Shown: positions 41,571-50,636 of the stretch, piece after piece
Layout of the letters: each line of letters begins with the position of its first letter
Numbering within the stretch: position 1 is the first letter of the stretch
From: CAZQKW01 sp964594075
GTDB lineage: Bacteria; Desulfobacterota; WTBG01; CAIYCZ01
Assembly: GCA_964594075.1 (NCBI GenBank)
Contig: CAZQKW010000027.1
Location: 1 to 50,772 of the forward strand
Reading direction: 5' to 3'
DNA length: 50,772 nt
Notes under the pieces: model-generated
Told to the model about the DNA's origin: nothing
Database searches by the model: none
The model's input: the letters and a program-made list of their open reading frames with translations, nothing else
Position numbers and translations under genes: made by a program

Positions 41571-43343
41571 TCACTTCACTTTCCACAACGAGCAGGTGCC
41601 ATCGTCAGAACCGGCGATAAGATACTGATTATCAGGGCTGAAATGGACTGATTCAATGATATTGGTATGGCCGATAAGACGCTTGCGTATCGTCCCCTCT
41701 GCAAAATTCCAGATGCCGATAGCGTTGTCCCCGAGTCCCGCGGCAAGATATTTGCCATGAGTACTCAGCGCTAGACACCACACCGGCTGATTATCATCTT
41801 TCAGTATCTGCGTCTGCACGCCCTTCTCCATATCCCATATCCGGATCGTGTTGTCGTCAGAGGCGGAGACAAGCTGTTTTCCGTCGGGGGTGAAAACCAG
41901 CGACCAGACATAGCCGGTATGGCCGCGCAGCGTCCGCAGCGTTTTGCCTTCCACGGGATCCCAGATGCGTATGAGATTATCCCATGCCCCTGAGGCGAGA
42001 ACGTGGCCATCGGGGCTGTATGCCAGTGCCCAGACATAGCCGCTATGCCCCTTCAAGGTCTTGAGCAGCGCTCCGGTATGGGCATCCCACAGCTTGATAG
42101 TATTATCGTCAGAGCAGGATGCCAGGTGTCTACCATCCGGACTGAACTGTACGGCCACCACATAATCTTCATGGTCTTTCAGCGATCTGATTTCATGCCA
42201 AGTCCGAGTATCCCAGATTTTTATGGTCTCATCGTCGGATGCAGAAGCCAGAAGCAGGCCGTCAGGACTGAAGCACACCGCATTGACATCGTCGGTATGG
42301 CTGCACATGGTGTTCACCAGTTCGCCGCTTTGCACATCCCATACCCGGATGCAATTATCTTTCGATCCGGACACAAACAGATTGCCGCCGGGATGAAATT
42401 GAACCGACCATACGACCCGGGTAAAGCCGTCAATGGTCATAACTGGTTTTCGTTTGTCTATCTCCCAAAAGCGAATGGTGCAGTCTCGCGAGCCTGAAGC
42501 AATATGCCGGCCATCAGGGCTGATGCTGAACGTCCAGACAAAACCCGTATGCCCGACGTAGGTTCTGGATTCCCTGCCGGTGGCGAGGTTCCACAGTTTA
42601 AGGGTTCCGTCATCGGAGCTCGATAATAAAAATTTTCCGTCGCGGGTAAAACTCACGGCAATCACATAATCCCGATGGCCAATCAGCGTCTTGACATTTG
42701 TGCCGGTTGCGACCTCCCAGATTTTTATGGTCATATCCGCAGAGGCAGAGGCAAGGCAGTGTCCATCTGGGCTAAACGCAATTGCTTCTATAATGCCGGT
42801 ATGCCCCTCAAAGGATTTAAGCAGCCTGCCGGTCTTTGCATCCCAGAGTTTTATCGTGTCATCATCTGAACCCGACGCCAGATACTTCCCGTCAGGACTG
42901 AAGCGCACCGAGGTAACGTCGTTGGTATGTCCCCGCAGCGTCATGACTGCCTTGCCGCTTGTTAAATCCCACAGCTTGATCGTGTCATCATCTGAACCCG
43001 ACGCCAGATACTTCCCGTCAGGACTGAAGCGCACCGAGGTAACGTCGTTGGTATGTCCCCGCAGCGTCATGACTGCCTTGCCGCTTGTTAAATCCCACAG
43101 CTTGATCGTGTCATCATCTGAACCCGACGCCAGATACTTCCCGTCAGGACTAAAGTTAATAGACACTACGTAATCAGTATGGCCGGCGAGAAACATTTTT
43201 TCCTGATAGGTACCGGTATCAATAAGTGATATCCCTACCGACGTGGCAACCGCCAGGGTTTTTCCGTCAGGCGCATATTGCACATTAAAAATCCACCCTT
43301 TGCCAAACGTGCGAATGGGACTGGTTTTTAATTTTTGTGTCAT
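41571..43343 (-). CDS. WD40-repeat protein, 14 blades
   Basis: A 590-residue protein made wholly of 14 WD40 repeats of 42 residues, starting at residue 10 and ending at the C-terminus. This length suits two seven-bladed propellers. Most repeats read GHTxxVxSVxFSPDGxxLASGSDDxTIKLWD. Repeats 2-4 are almost identical to each other at the DNA level (see 42853-43151). There is no signal peptide, kinase or other domain, so it should be a cytoplasmic scaffold. Repeats 8, 9, 10 and 13 have lost the leading GH. Bacterial WD40 proteins organise protein complexes; the partner is unknown. Confidence 0.93.
   Translation of the reverse strand: MTQKLKTSPIRTFGKGWIFNVQYAPDGKTLAVATSVGISLIDTGTYQEKMFLAGHTDYVVSINFSPDGKYLASGSDDDTIKLWDLTSGKAVMTLRGHTNDVTSVRFSPDGKYLASGSDDDTIKLWDLTSGKAVMTLRGHTNDVTSVRFSPDGKYLASGSDDDTIKLWDAKTGRLLKSFEGHTGIIEAIAFSPDGHCLASASADMTIKIWEVATGTNVKTLIGHRDYVIAVSFTRDGKFLLSSSDDGTLKLWNLATGRESRTYVGHTGFVWTFSISPDGRHIASGSRDCTIRFWEIDKRKPVMTIDGFTRVVWSVQFHPGGNLFVSGSKDNCIRVWDVQSGELVNTMCSHTDDVNAVCFSPDGLLLASASDDETIKIWDTRTWHEIRSLKDHEDYVVAVQFSPDGRHLASCSDDNTIKLWDAHTGALLKTLKGHSGYVWALAYSPDGHVLASGAWDNLIRIWDPVEGKTLRTLRGHTGYVWSLVFTPDGKQLVSASDDNTIRIWDMEKGVQTQILKDDNQPVWCLALSTHGKYLAAGLGDNAIGIWNFAEGTIRKRLIGHTNIIESVHFSPDNQYLIAGSDDGTCSLWKVK
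42853..43151. repeat. 126-bp tandem repeat in the WD40 gene
   Basis: By eye, the sequence repeats with a period of 126 bases (42 codons) without mismatch across 299 bases, about 2.4 copies; the first mismatches are at 42852/42978 and 43026/43152. The other blades are diverged in DNA. It is a recent or gene-converted duplication of one WD40 blade. Confidence 0.9.
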
Positions 43344-43489
43344 CGGATTTTCTCATGTAAGCACGTATGCAGGATACGCATGAAAAAAATGTGAGAATGT
43401 TCCGGGTTGAGGAATAAAAAAACTGAGGAGTTATGGCATAGATTGTGGCAGACACGGCGCACCATAACTCCTCACCGCGGCAGTTACTA

Positions 43490-44677
43490 TCAGATGGTTT
43501 TATCCGCTTTGAACTTTTCTATATCGCTGTCACCGAAGCCCAGTTCCTTCAATATCTCTTCATTATGCTGACCAAGAGTTGGAGGCGGAGACTTGATTTC
43601 GCCAGGCGTCTTGGAAAACTTTATCGGAACGCCGGTTACTTTTATCTTGCCACACTTGGGATGGTCAACTTCCACCAGCATATCGCGGGCAAGCACCTGT
43701 GGGTCAGAAAATATTCGGTCAATGGTATAGATCGGCCCGCAGGGAACACCCGCCTTATCAAGTATTTCAAGCCACTCATCCATAGTCTTGGTGGCTATTA
43801 CTTTGCTGATAATATCCACTACTTCGGCGCGATTTTTGACTCGCTGGCCATTGGTGGCAAATTTCGGATCATTGGCAATATGTTGCAGCCCTGTTGCCTC
43901 ACAGAATTTTTGCCAGAGGTTGTCATTGCCAACCGCTATGTTGATATACGCATCTTTTGCCTTGAATGCCTGATAGGGAACAATAAGCGGATGTCCTGAA
44001 CCAACCTTTTCCGGGACCTCGCCTGATGTGAGGTATCTGCCAGCCTGATACGTGAGCCAGGAAACCTGCCCGTCAAGCATTGAAGCATCAATCATCTGTC
44101 CCTCGCCGGTCCGCTCCCGGTGAAAAAGGGCAGTGAGAATGCCTATGGCAGCAAACATGCCGGTCGCAATATCTGTGACTGCCACGCCAACTTTAATCGG
44201 CGGTCCGCCGGGTTCGCCAGTGATACCCATAATGCCCCCCATACCTTGGAGCACTTGGTCAAATCCCGGCCGTTCCCGATATGGCCCGGTTTGGCCGAAA
44301 CCAGAGATAGAGCAATAAATAATTTGTGGATTTATTTTCTTAACATTGTCATAGTCAAGACCCAGCCGCTCCATGGCACCCGGCCGGTTCGTTTCCAGCA
44401 AAACATCTGCTTTCTTAATCAGCCGATTGATGATCTCTTTTGCATCCTTGCTTTTCAAGTTCAAAGAAATGCTCTTTTTGTTACGATTGATGCTTAAAAA
44501 ATAGGCGCTTTCTCCTTCTATAAAAGGAGGCCCCCAAGCCCGTGAATCATCTCCGGTGCCGGGCGCTTCTACCTTGATTACTTCTGCCCCCATATCCGCC
44601 AATAACATGGTGCAGTAAGGGCCTGCTAAAGCCCGGGAAAAATCAAGGACTTTTATTCCTTCCAGTGGACGTGTCAT
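43490..44677 (-). CDS. Class III (CaiB/BaiF) CoA transferase
   Basis: A 395-residue enzyme from ATG 44677, with AAGGAGG seven bases upstream; a longer frame has no such site. VLDFSRALAGPYCTMLLADM at the start and GAEVIKVEAPGTGDDSRAWG are family blocks. The catalytic Asp is in GQMIDASMLDGQVSWL. It is near formyl-CoA and succinyl-CoA:acid transferases in length. It moves CoA between carboxylic acids, for example in degradation of carnitine, benzylsuccinate, oxalate or bile acids. No neighbour defines the acid. The gene stands alone. Confidence 0.92.
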   Translation of the reverse strand: MTRPLEGIKVLDFSRALAGPYCTMLLADMGAEVIKVEAPGTGDDSRAWGPPFIEGESAYFLSINRNKKSISLNLKSKDAKEIINRLIKKADVLLETNRPGAMERLGLDYDNVKKINPQIIYCSISGFGQTGPYRERPGFDQVLQGMGGIMGITGEPGGPPIKVGVAVTDIATGMFAAIGILTALFHRERTGEGQMIDASMLDGQVSWLTYQAGRYLTSGEVPEKVGSGHPLIVPYQAFKAKDAYINIAVGNDNLWQKFCEATGLQHIANDPKFATNGQRVKNRAEVVDIISKVIATKTMDEWLEILDKAGVPCGPIYTIDRIFSDPQVLARDMLVEVDHPKCGKIKVTGVPIKFSKTPGEIKSPPPTLGQHNEEILKELGFGDSDIEKFKADKTI

Positions 44678-44982
44678 ATAATCTTCCTCCTTATGCAAAA
44701 CAATTGGTTCCTCTCGCATCCTCTCCATATACCCGTAGAATTTGTAACTATATGAATCTTGTGTGAAATTGTCAACCCCTTTTAGCCAAAACTGCCAGTT
44801 AAGATATTCTTTTATATTGTGCACAGGGAGGTTTTCTTCTCAGCTTTGGTTTTTCTGCAGATAGCACTATTGACACAGAAATAATTTCTTCTATAGTGTG
44901 GAAATATTTAGGAGTGTCGCGCACAGTTCTCTGATGCAGAGAAAAAAGGTTGTGTATGTGGCAATAGGGTTGAGGACAAATT

Positions 44983-46539
44983 TTGTCTAATATTTTCATC
45001 ATTGTTTTAAATATTATTTTTTTCCTGTTGTGCTTCTGGACGCTAGTGCTGTTTTTCTATTACCGGGGCGCATCTTCTCGGACAAAGATATCTGCTGCCG
45101 GTTCCAACGTGCGCTGGTTATTCCGTATTATATTTCTCATGTTCGTGGCGGTTTATCTGTATCAGGCCTCATGGCAGCTCACTGGCTTTGCCCGGCCTGC
45201 CTTCATGGACTTCATGCGTACCTATAGCCGCCGCCCGATCAATCCGGCACGAGAGATGGCGCGCGGCAGGATTTTAGATCGCAATGGTGTTGAGCTTGCG
45301 GTAAATGATCCGTCTGATAATCGCCTGCGTCGCTATCCGCTCGGGCGTGTATTTTGTCATCTGGTGGGCTATCGAGATCCCCTGTTTGGTCTTGACGGCC
45401 TTGAGGCAGCCGATAATGCATATTTAAGCGGCTACAGCGTTGCAACGGCTGATGAGGTGGGACGATTCAGCCTCAATATTCTCAATCATCGCACGGCAGA
45501 AGGCAATGACTTGATTCTGACCGTGGATGCACGGCTGCAGAAAATAGCGGCAGATCTGCTAAAACATAAACGCGGTGCATTGGTGGCGCTGCAACCCGAA
45601 GACGGTTCCATCGTGGCGTTGGTAAGCTCGCCGGCATATAATCCCCAGGAGCTTGATACTGCATTGTCTCAGTCGGATAAAGGCGCATCACCCTTGTTTA
45701 ACCGGGCATTGCACGGCCTTTATCCGCCCGGCTCAACCTTTAAAATCGCGGTTGCTGCCTGCGCTCTTGAACAAGGTTTTCATGAATTGCTCGACTGTCC
45801 GGCTCAGGGTTATATTCCGCCCGGCTTATATCGCCAGCCAATCCGCGATCATGAATATTACGAGCGTCAGCGCAAAGGGGCACCATGGCCGGGCTGGGGG
45901 CGGATCGGTCTTGATCAGGCTTTTGCCCGCTCTTCCAATGTGTTTTTTTCGCAGCTTGGCGTGCGGCTGGGCAGCACTAAACTCAATGCCATAGCAGAGC
46001 GTTTTCTTTTTAATAAACCTTTGGTATTGTTTGAAGGCTCATCCACTGCCATATCAGCAAAACCAAGTCAGTGGCCGGTGTTACAGGAACAAGACAGCGG
46101 CTCATGTGCCCAGCAGGCGATCGGCCAGGGCGCACTTCTGGTAACCCCGCTGCACATGGCGCTCATAACTGCAGCCATAGCCCAAAATGGAGAGCTGTTT
46201 GCGCCTCGTATCGCTGTACGCACGCCCCCCCGCCTGCTGGCAAGATTACTGCATCCCCGCATTGCCCATCAGATCAAGCGGCTGATGCGGTATACGGTTG
46301 AACATGGCACTGCTACCGGGGCTAACATAAAGGGGATTCCCATTGCGGGAAAAACCGGCACTGCGCAAGCATCTGAAGGAGAGGACCATTCGTGGTTTGT
46401 CTGTTTTGCCCCCCTGGAAAAGCCTGCTATCGCAGTGGCCGTGCTCATCGAGCACGGGGGGTACGGTGCAGCAGCGGCATTGCCGGTTGCAACAGAACTT
46501 ATTAAAAAGGCACAGGAGTTTGGGTTGCTTGAAAGATAG
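44983..46539 (+). CDS. Penicillin-binding protein transpeptidase (FtsI/PbpA-like, class B)
   Basis: A 518-residue protein starting at TTG 44983, with GAGG seven bases upstream. Two membrane segments lie near the N-terminus (about 5-28 and 45-63). The transpeptidase domain has the three penicillin-binding motifs: SxxK at residues 251-254 (GSTFKIAV), SxN at 317-319 (ARSSNVFF) and KTGT at 457-460. The domain before it is shortened (about 150 residues) relative to FtsI and PBP2. Two N-terminal membrane segments are unusual for a class B enzyme, which normally has one. It cross-links peptidoglycan and probably works with the SEDS protein coded 21 bases later, a PbpA-RodA type pair. Confidence 0.9.
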   Translation: MSNIFIIVLNIIFFLLCFWTLVLFFYYRGASSRTKISAAGSNVRWLFRIIFLMFVAVYLYQASWQLTGFARPAFMDFMRTYSRRPINPAREMARGRILDRNGVELAVNDPSDNRLRRYPLGRVFCHLVGYRDPLFGLDGLEAADNAYLSGYSVATADEVGRFSLNILNHRTAEGNDLILTVDARLQKIAADLLKHKRGALVALQPEDGSIVALVSSPAYNPQELDTALSQSDKGASPLFNRALHGLYPPGSTFKIAVAACALEQGFHELLDCPAQGYIPPGLYRQPIRDHEYYERQRKGAPWPGWGRIGLDQAFARSSNVFFSQLGVRLGSTKLNAIAERFLFNKPLVLFEGSSTAISAKPSQWPVLQEQDSGSCAQQAIGQGALLVTPLHMALITAAIAQNGELFAPRIAVRTPPRLLARLLHPRIAHQIKRLMRYTVEHGTATGANIKGIPIAGKTGTAQASEGEDHSWFVCFAPLEKPAIAVAVLIEHGGYGAAAALPVATELIKKAQEFGLLER

Positions 46540-46560
46540 AGCAGAAAGTAGGATCTATAA

Positions 46561-47901
46561 ATGGCTAAGAAACGCTCACGTCTGATAGAGATCTGGCGCT
46601 ATCGGCAGCCGGAACGCTTGCTGTTTTTATGGTCCTTCATGGCGATCGCTGTCGGTTATGTGCTGGTTTTGGTGCGTAAAAACGGCGTCACATCGTTTGA
46701 CTGGCGCGTGCTTTCGCCGCTTGCAGTATATCTGTCAGCCATGGTGATTGTGCATATAACTCTGGTGCTCTTTAAATTCAGAGGCGACCCGATGTTATTG
46801 GGTGTGGTATTTTTTCTTGCGGGATTTGGGATTCTGGCGCAGTTCAGAATGGGCACCATGGATTTCACTGGATCTGAAAATTATTCACGTTTTGCTCTGC
46901 CGGTTGGGCTTGCCCTTATGCTCGTGGTCATACTGCTTTTCAGAAAAGGGCGTTACTTGATTCTTGAGCCGTTGGCGGTGAGCTGCCTTTTTGCTACCAT
47001 CGTATTGCTGGGAGCAATTTTTATCTGGGGTGAACGCTATCGTGGCGCCTTGTTTTTGCCCGGGAATATTAATCCCGCCGATCTGGTAAAAATTTTTCTG
47101 GTAATCTTTCTTGCAGGATTTCTGTTGCGCTGGCGCAGGGAGTTTGAACCGACATCAGGAGTGTTGCCCCGTCTTTCTTCAGCCGCGGTTATCTTTCTGC
47201 TCGTGTTCTGGTGCATACCAATGCTTCTGTTGCTGTTGCAGAGAGATCTTGGCATGATAGTGCTGTTAAATGCGGTACTAATCGTGCTTCTGTTTACGGC
47301 AACGCACCGCATTGCTTATCTGGCGGTTGGTTTGGTCAGTGCCGGCGTGCTCTGTGTGGCAGTGTATGCCCTGACTGCACATGGACAAGCGCGTTTTATG
47401 GCATGGCTGGATCCGTTTGCCGACGCAACGGGCAAAAGCTGGCAGATTTTGCAGGCACTGTCTGCCATGTATTCGGGCGGTTTATGGGGAGTGGGACTCG
47501 GTGCCGGGTCGCCCCAGCATATTCCGATAGCATCGTCAGACTTCATTTATGCGGTTATTGGCGAAGAGCTCGGGTTTGTCGGATGCGGGATTGTGCTGAT
47601 ATTTTACCTGGTGCTGTTTTTCCGCGGTTTTCGGATTGCGGCACAAATTGGAAAACCGTTCGGCAGACTGCTTGCCACCGGTCTTGTAACCACCCTTGCA
47701 TGCCAGACACTTCTCAACATCGGTGGCGTGACCAAAGCGTTGCCGCTCACCGGCATAACGCTACCCTTCATCAGCCACGGCGGTAGCAGTCTTTTGACAA
47801 CATTTCTTGGGGTAGGGTTGCTGCTGGCACTCTCGGAAAAAGAAAGACAGCAAAGCAGTTCTAACAAGGAACAAATAAAACGGGCAAAAGCTGTTACTTA
47901 G
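46561..47901 (+). CDS. SEDS family glycosyltransferase (FtsW/RodA/SpoVE-like)
   Basis: A 446-residue protein with about ten hydrophobic segments. The motifs are GNINPADLVKIFLVIFLAG, LLQRDLGMIVLL, HGQARFMAWLDPFADATG, SWQILQALSAMYSGGLWGVG, SDFIYAVIGEELGFVG and SHGGSSLLTTFLGVGLLLA. SEDS proteins polymerise lipid II into glycan strands together with a class B transpeptidase. The catalytic Asp of RodA lies in the DPFADATGKSW-type loop. The gene is coupled to the penicillin-binding protein before it. Whether the pair serves elongation or division is not clear, as no mre or fts gene lies nearby. Confidence 0.94.
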   Translation: MAKKRSRLIEIWRYRQPERLLFLWSFMAIAVGYVLVLVRKNGVTSFDWRVLSPLAVYLSAMVIVHITLVLFKFRGDPMLLGVVFFLAGFGILAQFRMGTMDFTGSENYSRFALPVGLALMLVVILLFRKGRYLILEPLAVSCLFATIVLLGAIFIWGERYRGALFLPGNINPADLVKIFLVIFLAGFLLRWRREFEPTSGVLPRLSSAAVIFLLVFWCIPMLLLLLQRDLGMIVLLNAVLIVLLFTATHRIAYLAVGLVSAGVLCVAVYALTAHGQARFMAWLDPFADATGKSWQILQALSAMYSGGLWGVGLGAGSPQHIPIASSDFIYAVIGEELGFVGCGIVLIFYLVLFFRGFRIAAQIGKPFGRLLATGLVTTLACQTLLNIGGVTKALPLTGITLPFISHGGSSLLTTFLGVGLLLALSEKERQQSSSNKEQIKRAKAVT

Positions 47902-47914
47902 CTTTTGCCCGTTT
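47878..47914. terminator. Bidirectional terminator hairpin
   Basis: AAACGGGCAAAAGC (47878-47891) pairs with GCTTTTGCCCGTTT (47901-47914) over nine bases, giving a perfect 14-bp stem that contains the stop codon of the SEDS gene. Its A-rich and T-rich ends suit termination from both sides. The secreted-protein gene converges from 47932. Confidence 0.8.
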
Positions 47915-47931
47915 AACAGATCTATTTAAAA

Positions 47932-49101
47932 TTATTTTGTTAACAGATAAATCCAGCGCGGAGTTACAGCGATCGGTCCATGATAGGTACTTTTCCCAAA
48001 AATATCCACGTCTTCCAGTATATAATAATACGTTACTCTATTCTTTAGCCCATAATCTTCAAATTCATAATGAGCGCCTTGTGTGCTGGTGCCTTCGGCA
48101 GGAATTAACGAGTTATTTATCTTCCCATATTTACCGGGATCTGAATCTGCGCGATAAATATTAAAGCCTGCATTATCAACTTCAGTTGCTGTGTCCCACA
48201 ATATGGTCACTTTTTTATTGCCTGGTATCAACTTAAATTGCGAGAGATCCACGACCGTTGGGGGGGCAGATGTGGTCGTTGTTGTCTCAGGTATTGTGGT
48301 TGTCGGCTCAACTGTTGTTGTTGGTTCAAAGGTTGTGGTTGTGGGTTGTATCGTTGTGGTAGTAATCGTAAGAACTGCTGATTCTATCTTTCCGGTCATA
48401 TTACCGGAACTTCCGGTTGTAGAACTAAAATCCCCTGGCCCATTTAGCACGCTCAAAGTTATTCGCAAATTGGGCGTATCGCCTTCATCTCCCATGCTGA
48501 TGAGCTCATCTATAAAACGGGAGGCGTTACCATAGGTTGAAGTATCAACATTTGGCAGGTTATCCTGGTCATAGCATTCATCAGCAACAAGTTGAACGAT
48601 ATTACCGCCACTCCAAACCGGTCTAAAAAGAATGTTAATTAAATCTGATGTTAAATAGGTATTGCCATTTTCTGTGATTGTAAGAGGCGTAGCTGGGTCG
48701 TTAAAAAGGAATGGATTAGTTGCGTCACGGTTTAAAACTGGTATATTAACCGAGGCCCCTATAATTTCTTCTACACCCGGTGTATTAGATAAATAATACT
48801 CAGTAGAAGAAATGACGGAGGTATTTACATAAATATTATATAGTGACAAGGTTCCGCCTACATTCTTTCCACCAACTACGGTTGGCGTGAATATCCAACT
48901 TCCAGTCAAATCAAGTGCGGGGTAATTTATTAAATTTCCCGGCGGGCAGGATGTGGTTGTTGTCGAAGTTGTGGTAATGACTACTGAGGTTGTTGTAGTC
49001 GGCTTTGCACCATAAACCAATAATGGATAAAGCATACCTGAAAGAATAACGGCCACCGTTAAACTTACCTGCAACCCTTTAATAACAAATGGTCTTCTCA
49101 T
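47932..49101 (-). CDS. Exported protein with Thr-rich linkers and fibronectin-III-like C-terminus
   Basis: A 389-residue protein with AGAGG about five bases before its ATG. A signal peptide or anchor (residues about 8-32) is followed by a Thr-rich stretch (TTTTSVVITTTSTTTTS). A beta-rich domain follows (about 60-250) and then a second Thr/Pro/Glu linker (PTTTTFEPTTTVEPTTTIP) encoded by degenerate short repeats. Residues about 295-389 resemble a fibronectin type III-like fold (VTILWDTATEVDNAGFNIYR, then YYYILEDVDIFGKSTYHGP). Its first domain shares IIGAxVN and the TYLTSD block with the protein at 49413-50402. It should be a surface or matrix protein. It is the last gene of the unit that begins with the 37-residue peptide. 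Function unknown. Confidence 0.72.
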   Translation of the reverse strand: MRRPFVIKGLQVSLTVAVILSGMLYPLLVYGAKPTTTTSVVITTTSTTTTSCPPGNLINYPALDLTGSWIFTPTVVGGKNVGGTLSLYNIYVNTSVISSTEYYLSNTPGVEEIIGASVNIPVLNRDATNPFLFNDPATPLTITENGNTYLTSDLINILFRPVWSGGNIVQLVADECYDQDNLPNVDTSTYGNASRFIDELISMGDEGDTPNLRITLSVLNGPGDFSSTTGSSGNMTGKIESAVLTITTTTIQPTTTTFEPTTTVEPTTTIPETTTTTSAPPTVVDLSQFKLIPGNKKVTILWDTATEVDNAGFNIYRADSDPGKYGKINNSLIPAEGTSTQGAHYEFEDYGLKNRVTYYYILEDVDIFGKSTYHGPIAVTPRWIYLLTK

Positions 49102-49129
49102 AACGACCTCTTTTGGATAAAAAGGTTAA

Positions 49130-49390
49130 TTAATTATTATTCTTTCCTTTTTTTCCCTTTATAGCATCTACTTTTATATCCCAGTCACTATTGTAATCTT
49201 TTGCAAATTTTTTCTTTCCGCCCGGGATATTATAGGGCTGATAATAAGAAGGCTTATTTAATTGCTGAACACATTCTATTTCATTCTGCTTTTTTTGAGA
49301 ACGATTGGGTTTTCTGCCTTCTATGGCAAACGCACCTTGAACCACACATAACACAACAAAGAAACATAATAAAGAGAATAATTTTTTCAT
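49130..49390 (-). CDS. Small basic exported protein of unknown function
   Basis: An 86-residue precursor with a clear signal peptide (KLFSLLCFFVVLCVVQGAFA, cut at about residue 23). The mature part of about 63 residues is very basic, with KPNRSQKKQ, a single Cys in IECVQQL, an aromatic patch SYYQPYNIPGGKKKFAKDY and a Lys/Gly/Asn tail. AAGGG lies about eight bases before the ATG. I recognise no family. It sits between the two related exported proteins, 22 bases after one and 28 bases before the other, so it should be co-expressed with them. Confidence 0.6.
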   Translation of the reverse strand: MKKLFSLLCFFVVLCVVQGAFAIEGRKPNRSQKKQNEIECVQQLNKPSYYQPYNIPGGKKKFAKDYNSDWDIKVDAIKGKKGKNNN

Positions 49391-49412
49391 AATTCACCCT
49401 TCTTTTGCTTTC

Positions 49413-50402
49413 TTACTTAATAATTCCTACGCCATTATTTATCATATCAGCAATACTTTTCGCCAAGTCAAGGTTAACATTATTCTTAATGTCACATTCA
49501 ACTTCATACAGAGCCTCGCCAACGGTTGCTGCATCAGTAATTGGAAGCATGATCGGAACTTCATTAATGAGATATTCGGCAGCAAAATTCATCAACAAGG
49601 CTGCCAATTGCTGCTTTGCTTTATCAAGGGGTGTCTTTTTGCCAGTGGCGGTGAGAAAGTCTTTGAATGCCAGTGCGTCTCCATTGAATACATTAAATAA
49701 ACTGGCATCAAGAGCTAAAGCATCTGCTACTAAAGCATTGACCTGTATAAGCGTAAACTGTGTATGGCCATTTTGATTGACCTGATGCTTCCAGAATCCT
49801 ATCGTTTTGGGTTCGGCGATATATTGCGCAGGCGCTCCGTCCAGTAATCCCTGTGCATTTCCAAAACCTTCTGTGTCAAAGCTGCCGGTAAATAATTCAA
49901 GGGTAAGGCTTACAGCTAACTCTTTAGACATAGCGCTTATTAAAGCATCATTTAATTCCTGAATAAAACGCGATGTCAGGGAAGTGTTTAACAATGCATT
50001 TTGCAGGTTTTTAGTATCAAAATTAAAATTTATGTAGCTGCCATTTATAATTACATGCACAAAATCTGAAGTGAGGTAAGTGCCACTCTCATCAGTGATT
50101 GATAAAATGCCATCGGTAAAATAAAAATCACCGCCCAAAGTATTTACATAGACTACATTGGACAAATTGACTTGCGCTCCAATAATATTTTCTGTTGACG
50201 TATCAGCAGTTATTGTAGTCCCGTCGTAATAAGTAACCTGATTAATTCGCACGTTTAATTGAATCCCGCTTGTTTGATTAACGGTAAATACCCCAGTAAA
50301 AAGCGCGGTCGGTTTTGTAATTGCCGCATTAGCGAGCCCGGCACATACAAATAAACCTATTAGTAAAAAAATAACAATTAACGATTTTTTTGACTTTTTC
50401 AT
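49413..50402 (-). CDS. Exported protein with TIGFWK motif
   Basis: A 329-residue precursor starting at ATG 50402, six bases after GGGAGG; an ATG five codons upstream is less well placed. The signal peptide ends at about ANA/AIT (residue 25). Residues 30-190 form a beta-rich domain with IIGAQVNLSNVVYVN and GTYLTSDFVHVII, related to the same region of the protein at 47932-49101. KTIGFWKHQV in the middle is the short motif met in many bacterial and archaeal surface proteins. The C-terminal 100 residues are helical. It follows the 37-residue peptide by 57 bases in the same transcript. The role is unknown; extracellular location is inferred from the signal peptide. Confidence 0.72.
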   Translation of the reverse strand: MKKSKKSLIVIFLLIGLFVCAGLANAAITKPTALFTGVFTVNQTSGIQLNVRINQVTYYDGTTITADTSTENIIGAQVNLSNVVYVNTLGGDFYFTDGILSITDESGTYLTSDFVHVIINGSYINFNFDTKNLQNALLNTSLTSRFIQELNDALISAMSKELAVSLTLELFTGSFDTEGFGNAQGLLDGAPAQYIAEPKTIGFWKHQVNQNGHTQFTLIQVNALVADALALDASLFNVFNGDALAFKDFLTATGKKTPLDKAKQQLAALLMNFAAEYLINEVPIMLPITDAATVGEALYEVECDIKNNVNLDLAKSIADMINNGVGIIK

Positions 50403-50459
50403 TTTTTCCTCCCTCATTAAAATTTATTATTCCCCATTAAAAAGTTATCTGAGTGTTTT

Positions 50460-50573
50460 TCAGGAATAAGTTGGACAAGGGCTTGGCGAACAGGTCTGTG
50501 CAGGACCAAGCAAATCTATGATTTCATCTTCTGAATAAGTTATCAGCTGGGGTTTTTCATATTCTTTTTTCAT
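50460..50573 (-). CDS. 37-residue peptide resembling a RiPP precursor
   Basis: The frame runs from ATG 50573 to TGA 50460. AAGGGAG (50583-50589) lies nine bases before the ATG. The N-terminal 22 residues are leader-like: MKKEYEKPQL with the Y-x-x-P-x-L pattern seen in several RiPP leaders, then an acidic EDEIIDLLGPAQT. The last ten residues hold two cysteines among Ser, Pro and Thr (CSPSPCPTYS), a typical core. There is no signal peptide. It is the first gene after a good promoter and is followed by three exported-protein genes. No modifying enzyme (radical SAM, YcaO, PqqD) is present in the window to its right or left, so maturation would need genes elsewhere. Confidence 0.7.
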   Translation of the reverse strand: MKKEYEKPQLITYSEDEIIDLLGPAQTCSPSPCPTYS

Positions 50574-50636
50574 ATTTATTATCTCCCTTAATTTTAAATC
50601 AACAATTATTTTAAAATACTTGGTTAATTTTTCTTT

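Noticed and set aside
42853..43151. CRISPR-like tandem array
   Set aside because: The units are 126 bases with no spacers and are in frame inside a WD40 gene.
42691..43173. 160-codon plus-strand frame with internal repeats
   Set aside because: It is the antisense of the WD40 gene; its repeats only mirror the 126-base duplication.
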